This document shows, piece by piece, positions 1 through 6,518 of a DNA stretch of 31,100 nt. The stretch is from the IMG/VR virus record IMGVR_UViG_3300032083_000797, positions 1-31,100 of that record; one strand, 5' to 3'. The stretch is from a virus. Under the pieces are notes generated by a model. The model was not told the DNA's origin. It worked only from the letters and a program-made list of their open reading frames with translations, and made no database searches. A program made the translations under genes and the position numbers. The first letter of the stretch is position 1. The number at the start of each line of letters is the position of its first letter.

Positions 1-232
1 TTTCAGCGTAGTGACGGACATACCATGAAGCCATAGGATCACCTGCTCGTAAAGTAAATATTGGTTCTGCCATATGCTTAGTACCATTTGGAACAACTTG
101 CGCGTTCATGGGTCTGCCATCCTTGCTAATTTGATAGCGTAGTACAATATCGTGGCTCTGTGCTAGTGGAAACTCGTCATGCAGACTAGTTTTTCCGTCT
201 TCGGTTATTCTTATAAAATTAGTCGTGTACAT
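1..232 (-). CDS. Hypothetical protein, 3' part outside the window
   Basis: This is the start of a leftward gene; only the first 77 codons are in the window. The ATG at 232-230 shares one base with the stop of the preceding gene (TAATG junction) and is preceded by a strong ribosome binding site (AGGAGA) inside that gene, so the two are translationally coupled. The visible part begins MYTTNFIRITEDG and is mixed polar and hydrophobic, with no signal peptide or membrane segment. I do not recognise a family. It is the last visible gene of the methyltransferase operon. Confidence 0.7.
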   Translation of the reverse strand, partial: MYTTNFIRITEDGKTSLHDEFPLAQSHDIVLRYQISKDGRPMNAQVVPNGTKHMAEPIFTLRAGDPMASWYVRHYAE

Positions 233-600
233 TAGTCTTTCTCCTTTAAATATTCATTTATGTCTTCAATCATTCTTTCTGCTTCTAGGCGAATAAACTC
301 TCTTTCCACTTGCAATGCTAACTTCTCCATCTCATCTTTTGACATAAATTCAACTACTTCACTTTCCTCTTTTAAAAGTTCTATACGGGCTGTGTTCCAA
401 TCTGCAAATGATACGCCTTCCATCTCATCAAATTCTTCCTTATCTCTTAAATATGCACCCAAAAGAGTATCTTTTTCTAAATACTCGGTTAAAGTCTCCC
501 TATTTTCTAAACGGGCTATTGCTTCATCATCACCCATATTCTTTAAGGTCTTAATCACACCTTGTTCAAACTTTGATCTAAATTTAATTACATTGCACAT
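232..600 (-). CDS. Hypothetical acidic helical protein
   Basis: 122 residues, strongly charged, with many Glu and Lys arranged as in long amphipathic helices (for example residues 85-120, ending EDINEYLKEKD). There is no signal peptide, membrane segment or Cys pattern, and I do not recognise a family. The start lies inside the 3' end of the methyltransferase gene (17-base overlap) and the end overlaps the next gene by one base, so it sits in the middle of a coupled leftward operon. A small acidic protein next to a DNA methyltransferase could be a regulator or an anti-host factor, but nothing in the sequence decides this. Confidence 0.75.
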   Translation of the reverse strand: MCNVIKFRSKFEQGVIKTLKNMGDDEAIARLENRETLTEYLEKDTLLGAYLRDKEEFDEMEGVSFADWNTARIELLKEESEVVEFMSKDEMEKLALQVEREFIRLEAERMIEDINEYLKEKD

Positions 601-1591
601 TACGATTATATCCTTCTACTTCTAATATTGCATTTCCAATAATTTCGGGTATTTGTGGGACTACTGCGTTACCTAACTGTTTAAGTCTGTCCATCCTTCG
701 GGGTATCCCATTAGCCACTCGACCCACTGCGGGTTCAGTGAGCCACTGATTTTTGATGGCTTTACAGCAGTCGATAGACCTATTTGTTTTTTCAACTTTA
801 TCCGTCTTTTTATTGACGGGTCGCTCATGTTTCCCCTGTCTCTGTTGTCGCTTGCTTGTGGTGTCGGCCATAGTTTCTTCACTTCCATATGCAGCACCGC
901 ATCCCCTAAGCTGTTTGTCATCGGGTTTCTGCTTGTTTTTGCCATCGTTTCTGGCTTGCGCGGTAGAAACCTGTCGCTGCAAGTTGGTGTCGGCCATAGC
1001 TGCGTCGTCTGCGGAACTACTTGTTCCCTCAAATTCGAAGATCGTTGTCTGCGTCCCGTCTGGCTTTCTTTGAAACTCCCCGAAATCCCCGCAGGAAGAT
1101 GATCCATCGTGTTCGGCGTGGCCCACAATCCAGAGCCTGTCTCGTCTATGTTTGGCGTTGAGGGCGACAGCTGGAATAACAAACGTCCTTGTTCGGTAGT
1201 TTTCACTTTCCAAGTCAGCAAGCACACTGTCGAGCCCCATATTGATGTGTCCAGCAACATTTTCTCCAATAACCCAAGTGGGCCTGTGTTTTTGGATGAG
1301 CTTAAACATAGCTGGCCAGAGGTGGCGGTCATCTTCCGCGCCTTTTCGCTTCCCGGCAAAACTGAATGGCTGACAAGGGTATCCGCCGGTAATAATGTCA
1401 ACTGTTCCGTCATAATCTATTGTCCTTACATCTTTGTAGATTGGCACTTCAGGCCAATGTTTTTTTAATACTTTCTGGGCTTTTTCGTCATACTCGCAAA
1501 ACGCAACAGTTTCAAAACCGCCTGTACGTTCTAATCCAAGAGAGAAGCCGCCAATACCGCTAAACAAGTCTAGTAGCTTTAACTTCTCCAT
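584..1591 (-). CDS. DNA cytosine-5 methyltransferase (Dcm/HhaI type)
   Basis: 335 residues, normal length for a phage C5 methyltransferase. It transfers a methyl group from S-adenosylmethionine to C5 of cytosine in a short target. Visible motifs: I, DLFSGIGGF (residues 8-16, AdoMet binding); IV, GGYPCQPFSFAGKR with catalytic Cys73; VI, ENV at 110-112; VIII, HRRDRLWIVG at 148-157; and IX-X, with LKQLGNAVVPQ near 303-313. The stretch at about 158-285 is the target recognition region and is polar and low in complexity. No restriction endonuclease lies beside it, so it most likely protects phage DNA from host restriction or marks it (inference). It starts 2 bases after the HTH gene and overlaps the next gene by 17 bases. 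Oddity: most of its length also carries a second long open frame on the same strand. Target specificity cannot be read from the sequence. Confidence 0.95.
   Translation of the reverse strand: MEKLKLLDLFSGIGGFSLGLERTGGFETVAFCEYDEKAQKVLKKHWPEVPIYKDVRTIDYDGTVDIITGGYPCQPFSFAGKRKGAEDDRHLWPAMFKLIQKHRPTWVIGENVAGHINMGLDSVLADLESENYRTRTFVIPAVALNAKHRRDRLWIVGHAEHDGSSSCGDFGEFQRKPDGTQTTIFEFEGTSSSADDAAMADTNLQRQVSTAQARNDGKNKQKPDDKQLRGCGAAYGSEETMADTTSKRQQRQGKHERPVNKKTDKVEKTNRSIDCCKAIKNQWLTEPAVGRVANGIPRRMDRLKQLGNAVVPQIPEIIGNAILEVEGYNRNVQCN
673..1413 (-). CDS. Overprinted second frame inside the methyltransferase gene
   Basis: A 246-codon ATG-started frame on the same strand as the methyltransferase but in a different frame, and wholly inside it. 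It is not random-looking. It has three copies of an LW(A/P)TP motif (residues 96-100, 139-143, 181-185), each followed three or four residues later by D, and ends with NPQWVEWLMGYPEGWTDL (227-244). From memory, WPTPxxSD and LNPxWVEWLMGxPxGW motifs occur in annotated phage proteins, including the C-terminal part of some phage C5 methyltransferases. Against it: I see no good ribosome binding site before 1413, and conserved motifs in the main frame can produce a conserved shadow (the ADT of the main frame gives WPTP here). It is listed because it may be real dual coding; it may equally be a shadow. Confidence 0.35.
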   Translation of the reverse strand: MTEQLTLLPADTLVSHSVLPGSEKARKMTATSGQLCLSSSKNTGPLGLLEKMLLDTSIWGSTVCLLTWKVKTTEQGRLLFQLSPSTPNIDETGSGLWATPNTMDHLPAGISGSFKESQTGRRQRSSNLREQVVPQTTQLWPTPTCSDRFLPRKPETMAKTSRNPMTNSLGDAVLHMEVKKLWPTPQASDNRDRGNMSDPSIKRRIKLKKQIGLSTAVKPSKISGSLNPQWVEWLMGYPEGWTDLNS

Positions 1592-1593
1592 TG

Positions 1594-1788
1594 TTAGCCC
1601 TTCAGCCCAAAATGCTCGGCTTCAAATTTTTCAATTTCCTCGATTGGAAAGCTAATACGAGCCTTCTCACCAAGCCCGTGGGTACGATATTTCGGCACAC
1701 GCTTGTTCTTTTTTAAATTGTACAGCCATACACGGGTAATGCCCCATCTGTCGGCAAGCTCTTGAGGTGTTAAATCTTTTTCGTTCAT
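1594..1788 (-). CDS. Small HTH DNA-binding protein (AlpA/excisionase-like)
   Basis: 64 residues. Residues about 7-35 (TPQELADRWGITRVWLYNLK) form a winged-helix or MerR-type helix-turn-helix like those of AlpA and phage excisionase-type regulators, followed by a basic wing (KKNKRVPKYR) and an acidic C-terminal helix. No effector domain is present. The ATG is preceded by AGGAGAT. It is the first gene of the leftward operon and ends 2 bases before the methyltransferase start. Its place next to a divergent promoter region suggests that it regulates that region, perhaps switching between the leftward and rightward operons; that role is inference. Confidence 0.8.
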   Translation of the reverse strand: MNEKDLTPQELADRWGITRVWLYNLKKNKRVPKYRTHGLGEKARISFPIEEIEKFEAEHFGLKG

Positions 1789-1868
1789 TTTTTATCTCCT
1801 AAATAAATCGGCTTAATTGCCATTTCTTTATAAGAATACACATTTGGATTGTGTTTACAAGAAAAAAA

Positions 1869-1899
1869 TTTACATAAAAAATTATTGCTATATATATAG
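1869..1899 (+). promoter_or_regulatory. Putative early promoter, first copy
   Basis: TTTACA at 1869-1874 (5 of 6 matches to a sigma70 -35 box), a 13-base spacer, then CTATATATATAG at 1888-1899, which holds TATATA hexamers at usable -10 spacings of 16-18 bases. The same layout, with the same 12-base core and spacer length, recurs at 2304-2334. It lies 30 bases before the RusA-like gene, in the 141-base gap between divergent operons. The core is a perfect palindrome, so it could also be an operator. Both divergent genes share the leader GGAGATAAAAAATG. Confidence 0.55.
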
Positions 1900-1929
1900 A
1901 GAGTATAAAAAAATAATTGGAGATAAAAA

Positions 1930-2307
1930 ATGTTAATCCATGAAATCGAGTTACCTTACCCGCCATCAACAAATGCTCTTTGGGGCATTGGTCGGGGGCG
2001 AATGTTCAAAACTAAGAAGTATGCTGAGTGGATAGAAAGATGTAAAAAGGAAATTGTCTGGGAAAAAAAGCCGCCCATAGATTACCCATTTGAAATAGAA
2101 ATCGTGGTGGGTAGGAAGCGTAATAAGGACGGCTCACTGTCCAAAGTTAAGGCAGATATAGATAACAGAGGCAAGTCCACAATGGACATCTTAGAGGGTA
2201 TTGGTGTCTTTATTAATGACCATTTAGCGGAGCGAGTAGACATGAAATGGAGTACGGAATTTCAGGGCGCAAGAATAAAAATATGGAAATATGAAAAACA
2301 TGGTTGA
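1930..2307 (+). CDS. rusA: RusA-like Holliday junction resolvase
   Basis: 125 residues, matching RusA in length. RusA is a dimeric Mg2+-dependent nuclease that resolves four-way junctions; phages use it to clean up branched replication and packaging intermediates. The N-terminus has the typical ELPYPPSTNALW. The catalytic aspartates can be assigned as D77 and D79 in ADIDNRGKSTMD and D98 in INDHLAERVD; the D77-to-D98 spacing of 21 equals that of D70 and D91 in E. coli RusA (family knowledge). The ATG has GGAGAT 7 bases upstream. It is the first gene of the rightward replication operon, and a promoter for the next gene overlaps its last codons. Confidence 0.9.
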   Translation: MLIHEIELPYPPSTNALWGIGRGRMFKTKKYAEWIERCKKEIVWEKKPPIDYPFEIEIVVGRKRNKDGSLSKVKADIDNRGKSTMDILEGIGVFINDHLAERVDMKWSTEFQGARIKIWKYEKHG

Positions 2308-2334
2308 CTTATCATTATATATCTATATATATAG
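2304..2334 (+). promoter_or_regulatory. Putative early promoter, second copy
   Basis: TTGACT at 2304-2309 (5 of 6 to the -35 consensus), a 13-base spacer, and CTATATATATAG at 2323-2334, repeating the layout at 1869-1899. It begins in the stop region of the RusA-like gene and ends 31 bases before the next start, so it would give the rest of the replication operon its own transcription start. Confidence 0.55.
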
Positions 2335-2365
2335 GGTACTACTTAAACAAAACGGAGAAAAACAA

Positions 2366-2602
2366 ATGCACAAAGACTTCAATTATTACCTAGCCGAAGA
2401 TATAACCATCAGAGTTGAAGTTTGGTATCGTGAATGCGATGGCGAATTTATCATTGATGAAATAACTGCCACCAATCCTGATAATGGAATGGATATTTTT
2501 GGCGAACTTAAAGGTCTGTACGAAAGAAAATTCAGCAGTTGCGAATTTATTTCTGTGGCAGATAAAATCACAAATCAAGCTGAAGAGTATTGGAATTTAT
2601 AA
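2366..2602 (+). CDS. Hypothetical protein
   Basis: 78 residues. I chose the ATG at 2366 because ACGGAGAAA lies just upstream, the same ribosome binding motif used by the small minus-strand genes near 7.4-7.8 kb; an upstream in-frame start at 2291 lies before the promoter and lacks such a site. The protein is mixed alpha/beta and acidic, beginning MHKDFNYYLAEDITIRVEVW and ending EEYWNL, with no membrane or signal segment. I do not recognise a family. It sits between the resolvase and the nuclease and its stop abuts the nuclease ATG, so it is probably co-expressed with DNA metabolism genes. Confidence 0.75.
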   Translation: MHKDFNYYLAEDITIRVEVWYRECDGEFIIDEITATNPDNGMDIFGELKGLYERKFSSCEFISVADKITNQAEEYWNL

Positions 2603-3388
2603 ATGACTACACCTCTGCAAAAAATCAATAAGAAGGCGCATAGCGCATCATCTATTAACAAGTTTATCGCGCAACCTGCGTCATGGGTTATGAGCTACGT
2701 TTATGGCGTATATGGCTCTGGAAGCCCTGCGATGAGCCGTGGTAAGGCGGCAGAGGTGGGCTATGACCATTACATCAATGGCGGTGAGTTTGGCGGTAGC
2801 TTAGAGAGCGCAGTATCTGCCGCCACACGCTATTACAACAAGGATACCGCCTTGCAGGGCTGTGATGAGGCAAAACGCGAAAAGGAGCGCAATGCCTTAC
2901 ACGGTTTTATAGAGCAAACAATCGAGGCTTTTGAGCCGTTTGGATTTCCGACATCATCTCAAAACAAATTGGAGTTAGTGTTAGAAGGCGTGGCAGACCC
3001 GTTTGTGGGTTATGACGACTACTGCTTTGCTCCGCAGGGCGATGACCCAAGACCGATTAGTATTGATCTCAAGACTACGCACAGGTTACCGAGCGATATT
3101 AGTGATGCCCACAAGCGACAGCTATCGCTGTATCAGGCTATGAAGCCTGACCATAAAATTATGATTGCATATTGCACATCAAAGAAGAATAAAATTTTTA
3201 CACTTGACAGTGACGAGGCAGCTGAAATATTAAATGAGATTAGATCAGCGGCTCAGACTGTAGAGAGATTATTAGCAATTTACGATGATCCGAAGGAATT
3301 GAAAGGATTATACGCGCCAGATTTCAGTAGTTTTTACTGGAGTGATCCCATTTCGCGTACAGAGGCTAAACGCATTTGGGGTTATTAA
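2603..3388 (+). CDS. PD-(D/E)XK nuclease (RecB/Cas4-like exonuclease)
   Basis: 261 residues with the order of a phage RecB-type nuclease: SASSINKF...W near residues 14-28; the MSRGKAAE motif at 44-51; D132 in GVADPF; D155 and K157 in SIDLKTTH, the (D/E)xK of the metal site; and Q173 in RQLSLYQ. Such enzymes degrade or resect DNA ends with Mg2+ and usually pair with an SSB or annealing protein in phage recombination. The next gene is indeed a probable ssDNA-binding protein. The start directly follows the preceding stop (TAAATG) with only a weak upstream site, which suggests coupled translation. No helicase domain is attached. Polarity and substrate cannot be read from the sequence. Confidence 0.85.
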   Translation: MTTPLQKINKKAHSASSINKFIAQPASWVMSYVYGVYGSGSPAMSRGKAAEVGYDHYINGGEFGGSLESAVSAATRYYNKDTALQGCDEAKREKERNALHGFIEQTIEAFEPFGFPTSSQNKLELVLEGVADPFVGYDDYCFAPQGDDPRPISIDLKTTHRLPSDISDAHKRQLSLYQAMKPDHKIMIAYCTSKKNKIFTLDSDEAAEILNEIRSAAQTVERLLAIYDDPKELKGLYAPDFSSFYWSDPISRTEAKRIWGY

Positions 3389-3401
3389 AATCAATTAGCC
3401 C

Positions 3402-3430
3402 AAACTTTAAACTTTAAACTTTAAAACTTT
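3402..3430 (+). repeat. Four tandem AAACTTT units
   Basis: Three perfect head-to-tail 7-base units (3402-3422), one extra A, then a fourth unit (3424-3430). It lies in the 60-base gap before the SSB-like gene, just 5' of its ribosome binding site (GAAAGGAAA). It is a simple tandem repeat; a regulatory role is possible but not shown. Confidence 0.9.
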
Positions 3431-3448
3431 TCTTGAAAGGAAAAAACA

Positions 3449-4003
3449 ATGCCATTAAATTTTAACACAAATGACGGTTCAGCAGGAGCTTACATCAGAT
3501 TCATGCCATCAGTAGGCGCATGGATGCTAGACGGTGACGAGATCGAGGTGAAGCAGTTCATCATGGACTTAGAAAACATCTCAACGGGATGGGGTAAGTT
3601 CGAGGCAGGGCAAGCACCATTATGGGTGTGGGATGCTGATCTCTCTACTCTTGCACCAAGACCTGCCGAGGATGGATTCAAGCGTGGATTCAAGGTCAAT
3701 ATGTTTAGCAAGACTAGCTTTGGCGATGAGCCAGTGCGTGAATTTGCTACGACAGGAACTGGACCGCAAATGGGACTTCAGGCGGTTTATGCTCAGTATG
3801 AGAAGGAGGCTCCAACAAACGAGGGTAAAGTTCCCGTGGTTGAGTATTCTGGGTCAGTGCCGACAAAGGTTGGCAAGGGCAATACTCGTATCCCAACACT
3901 TAAAATTGTTAAGTGGGTCGCAAGACCTTCAGAGTTACAGGCAGAGGCGGTTTCTTCCCCTACCATCTCTGCACAGCCAGATGATATTGAAGATGAATTT
4001 TAA
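3449..4003 (+). CDS. Probable single-stranded DNA-binding protein
   Basis: 184 residues. The body is rich in beta-type segments and aromatic residues (GAYIRFMPSVGAWML, PLWVWDADL). The C-terminal 30 or so residues are Pro/Ser-rich linker ending in the acidic tail DDIEDEF with a terminal Phe. That tail is typical of phage and bacterial SSBs, where it recruits partner enzymes. I cannot see a textbook OB-fold motif, so the call rests on tail, size and position: directly after a recombination nuclease and before the primase-helicase. The start has a clear AAAGGAAA site. It would coat ssDNA during replication and recombination. It could instead be another acidic-tailed replication accessory. Confidence 0.6.
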   Translation: MPLNFNTNDGSAGAYIRFMPSVGAWMLDGDEIEVKQFIMDLENISTGWGKFEAGQAPLWVWDADLSTLAPRPAEDGFKRGFKVNMFSKTSFGDEPVREFATTGTGPQMGLQAVYAQYEKEAPTNEGKVPVVEYSGSVPTKVGKGNTRIPTLKIVKWVARPSELQAEAVSSPTISAQPDDIEDEF

Positions 4004-4017
4004 TATCTGAAGGCTCT

Positions 4018-4053
4018 AAGCGGCTAGGTGTTCTCTCCGTCATCTAGCCGCTT
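4018..4053 (+). terminator. Hairpin between the SSB-like and primase genes
   Basis: A perfect 10-bp stem, AAGCGGCTAG (4018-4027) with CTAGCCGCTT (4044-4053), and a 16-base loop, followed by TTACCTTTAT. The U-run is weak, so this is more likely an attenuator or partial terminator, or an mRNA 3' end stabiliser, than a complete stop. It lies 14 bases after the SSB-like stop codon and would reduce expression of the primase-helicase relative to the SSB. Confidence 0.6.
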
Positions 4054-4087
4054 TTACCTTTATGCGGGGAGGCTAAGGAGAGACAAT

Positions 4088-5959
4088 TTGACAGCAGATA
4101 TAATAAACAAGGCACTTGAAGTTGCAGAAAACTATCCTGTATTTCCATGCAACAGCAAAAAGCAGCCCCTATGCAAGTGGCGAGAAGCCGCAACGCAAGA
4201 CCCAAATAAAATTGAGCTAATGTTTTCTAATCCCAATGCCAAGTTAATTGGTATGCCAACGGGATACGCTTCAGGGATATCCGTCATCGACATTGATGTT
4301 AACAACGGCAAGCAGGGCAAGAAGTGGCTTGAAGACAATAGAGATAAATTAGGAAATACGCTCTACGCTCAGACGCAGTCGGGCGGTTGGCATTTTTACT
4401 ATAACCATAAGGATGGGCTTGCCAATGCGGCAGGATTAGGCAATGGGGCGGTGGACATACGCGGTGAAGGCGGATATGTGATCACAGCTCCCTCAGACGG
4501 CTATAAATTTTTAAATGACGAGGATTTAATTGATTTCCCTGACTTTCTGTTAGGGTCATCACTTCCCGAAGTTTTTACCCCTAATAACACTGAGCCAGTT
4601 ACCGATATGTTCGGAAGCATAACTGACGGGCGTGAAAAGTACATGAGCGATCTGGTTTATGCGAGCATAATGAATTACCGCAAGGATAACGGCTCTCTGC
4701 CATCCGAAGAGTACATGGTTGAGAATGTGTGGACTATTTACGCATTAAAGGTGAAATCACGCCACAGTGACGGCTTAGAGGCTGAGGATCGCGGCATTAC
4801 GATGTTCATGAAGAAGGTGCGCTCAACTTTAGCCAAGTTAAGCCGTAATGATGCGCCTGTGATTGGCGAGTTTGACGATCCGGAGCCGATGCCTGAGTAT
4901 GTGGAAGTTGATGATCAGGGCGAGCGAAAATTTGATATACCCGTGATGTTTAATAGTGACATCAAAGATATGCCACCCCCGTCTTTTCTTGTTGCGCCCT
5001 ATATACTTGAAAATAGTTTTGCAGTTCTGTTTGGCGCACCCGCATCATACAAGTCATTCCTGGCGTTAGATTGGGCGTTAAGCATCGCTCATGGCGTAGA
5101 CTGGAATGGGCGGGCGGTGAAGCAGGGTTGGGTCGTGTATTTAGCCTTAGAGGGTCAGCAGGGCTATAAGCAACGGCAGTTGGCTTGGCACAATGAAAAT
5201 GGCTTAGACATGAATGACGCACAGCTTGCGACCGTGACTGTGCCTGTTTGCCTTGCTGATCCTGCACAGGATGGCGCAGATATTTATAAGCTGATGGAGA
5301 GTCTAGATTACTCATTAAAGGATAAGGATATAAAGCTAATCGTAATCGACACGTTAGCTCGATCCTTTACAGGTCACGAGGAGAACTCGTCTTTATGCAT
5401 GGGCGTATTCTGTAAAAATACATCTTTGTTAATGCAGAGATATGACTGCGCCTTGTTAACTGTGCATCATTCGGGCAAAAATTTTGAATTAGGCTTAAGA
5501 GGAAGTTCAGCCCTCCAAGGCGCAGCTGATTCTACGTTTAGTATAAAACGTCAGGGCGATAGCATGGTGACTTGCTTGAAGACCACTAAGCAAAAAGACA
5601 CTGAGGAGGCAGAGCCATTATTTTTAGAGGCACGAGAAGTTTCTTGGCACGAGGCATTAGGTGTTGAGCAGACATCGCTAGTGCTTGATCCGAGAGATGC
5701 GCCACCGAAGAAAATAAAAATGTCGGACGATCAGAGGGTCGCATTAAATATTTTAGATAGCCTGCTGCAAGATCAAAATGCGATTGAAAAAGATGGGAAT
5801 GGACTATATGGAATTAGAGAAAGTTTGTTCCGAGATGTTGTCGTAAATAGCCTTCCAAATTTAGAAAAACGTCAGGCTTGGCACAATTTCAAAAAACGCA
5901 TGGAAAAAGCCGAATTGATTAAAGTTATCAACGGCTTAATCAGTAAAGTTAATGTATAA
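4088..5959 (+). CDS. Bifunctional Prim-Pol primase / RepA-type helicase
   Basis: 623 residues from a TTG at 4088, chosen because AAGGAGA lies 7 bases upstream; the longer in-frame GTG at 4028 falls inside the preceding hairpin and lacks a site. The N-terminal domain is a Prim-Pol primase/polymerase: VIDIDVNNGKQG with metal ligands D68 and D70, then GGWHFYY. The C-terminal domain is a RecA-fold hexameric helicase like RepA/AAA_25: Walker A GAPASYKS (316-323), Walker B LIVIDT with D421, then LLTVHHSGK and RGSSALQGAADS sensor motifs. It would prime and unwind at the phage origin. A dense repeat cluster follows the stop codon directly, as an origin beside its replication gene would. No DNA polymerase gene is visible, so elongation must come from the host or from outside the window. 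Confidence 0.9.
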   Translation: MTADIINKALEVAENYPVFPCNSKKQPLCKWREAATQDPNKIELMFSNPNAKLIGMPTGYASGISVIDIDVNNGKQGKKWLEDNRDKLGNTLYAQTQSGGWHFYYNHKDGLANAAGLGNGAVDIRGEGGYVITAPSDGYKFLNDEDLIDFPDFLLGSSLPEVFTPNNTEPVTDMFGSITDGREKYMSDLVYASIMNYRKDNGSLPSEEYMVENVWTIYALKVKSRHSDGLEAEDRGITMFMKKVRSTLAKLSRNDAPVIGEFDDPEPMPEYVEVDDQGERKFDIPVMFNSDIKDMPPPSFLVAPYILENSFAVLFGAPASYKSFLALDWALSIAHGVDWNGRAVKQGWVVYLALEGQQGYKQRQLAWHNENGLDMNDAQLATVTVPVCLADPAQDGADIYKLMESLDYSLKDKDIKLIVIDTLARSFTGHEENSSLCMGVFCKNTSLLMQRYDCALLTVHHSGKNFELGLRGSSALQGAADSTFSIKRQGDSMVTCLKTTKQKDTEEAEPLFLEAREVSWHEALGVEQTSLVLDPRDAPPKKIKMSDDQRVALNILDSLLQDQNAIEKDGNGLYGIRESLFRDVVVNSLPNLEKRQAWHNFKKRMEKAELIKVINGLISKVNV

Positions 5960-5966
5960 GGTGAGA

Positions 5967-6176
5967 ACGTGTACGCTATAAATAAATATAAACAGCAATT
6001 CAGTGATTTTTTAAGTGCGTACACGGGGCGTACACGTTTAACAAAATCCATTAAAAACAATGTCTTAGATAGCGTAAACGTGTACGTTTTAGGCAGACGT
6101 GTACGTTTTGACGTTTACGCGTCTAGCGTACACGTCCGTACACGTCCCCCTATAAGGGGGCGTGGACGTTTACGTC
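5967..6176. repeat. Iteron-like repeat cluster, candidate replication origin
   Basis: About ten copies or near copies of the 9-base palindrome-like unit ACGTGTACG / CGTACACGT: 5967-5975, 6018-6025 (8 bases), 6029-6037, 6073-6081 (variant CGTAAACGT), 6078-6087, 6097-6106, 6111-6119 (variant ACGTTTACG), 6127-6135, 6137-6145, and 6166-6174 (variant). Two perfect 10-base copies are tandem at 6127-6146 (CGTACACGTC twice), one helical turn apart. They are followed by a hairpin, CCCCCT-ATA-AGGGGG (6146-6160), and a second palindrome, GACGT-TT-ACGTC (6165-6176). Reading the rest of the window, I found only isolated single partial matches. The position immediately after the primase-helicase supports an origin or initiator-binding site (inference). 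A 75-codon frame through the cluster looks like translated repeats. Confidence 0.65.
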
Positions 6177-6221
6177 TAGATGATTACATCGTATAAAAAA
6201 ACAGATTGGAGAATAGAATAA

Positions 6222-6518
6222 ATGTTGTGGGATAGCAAAAATGCAAAGAGAGAGAGAAATCTTAAAATATTAAAAATGATTGACGATGGAAATACGGTTT
6301 CGGCAATAGCAAAAAAATTTGGTATTTCGAGAACGCGCGTTCATCAGATAAATCAGGCAAAAGTTTTTTGGGATAAAAAACAGAAATTGTATAACGCAAT
6401 AAAAACGAGCCATTATTTTTTTCCTGAAAAATCACTTGAGGATTTGGCAGATCACTTTCATATGCCAGTACCAACAATAAAAAAAATTTTAGAGGAGTAC
6501 TACAATGACAAAGACTAA
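6222..6518 (+). CDS. Helix-turn-helix DNA-binding protein
   Basis: 98 residues with two HTH-like segments. The first, at 24-46 (TVSAIAKKFGISRTRVHQIN), closely resembles sigma region 4 or resolvase-type HTHs. The second, at 71-92, has the pattern SLEDLADHFHMPVPTIKKIL. The N-terminus is basic. The ATG is preceded by TTGGAGAA. The start lies 46 bases after the iteron cluster and the end overlaps the next gene by 14 bases. Possible jobs are iteron or origin binding, or control of the early-late switch; the sequence does not choose between them. Confidence 0.75.
   Translation: MLWDSKNAKRERNLKILKMIDDGNTVSAIAKKFGISRTRVHQINQAKVFWDKKQKLYNAIKTSHYFFPEKSLEDLADHFHMPVPTIKKILEEYYNDKD

Noticed and set aside
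584-1591. Restriction-modification system
   Set aside because: Only the methyltransferase is recognisable; the neighbouring small genes lack nuclease motifs, so a solitary phage methyltransferase is the simpler reading.
3633-4010. 125-codon plus-strand frame inside the SSB-like gene
   Set aside because: Arg/Leu/Gln-rich out-of-frame translation of a well-supported gene, with no ribosome binding site and no recognisable motif.
6127-6146. CRISPR-like repeat
   Set aside because: Units are 9-10 bases with irregular gaps in both orientations; there are no 25-40 base repeats with equal spacers and no cas genes.
5969-6196. 75-codon GTG-started frame through the repeat cluster
   Set aside because: Its sequence is largely translated ACGTGTACG repeats (repeated RTR, VYV and VRF), it has no good ribosome binding site, and the same bases are better explained as an iteron-like DNA element.
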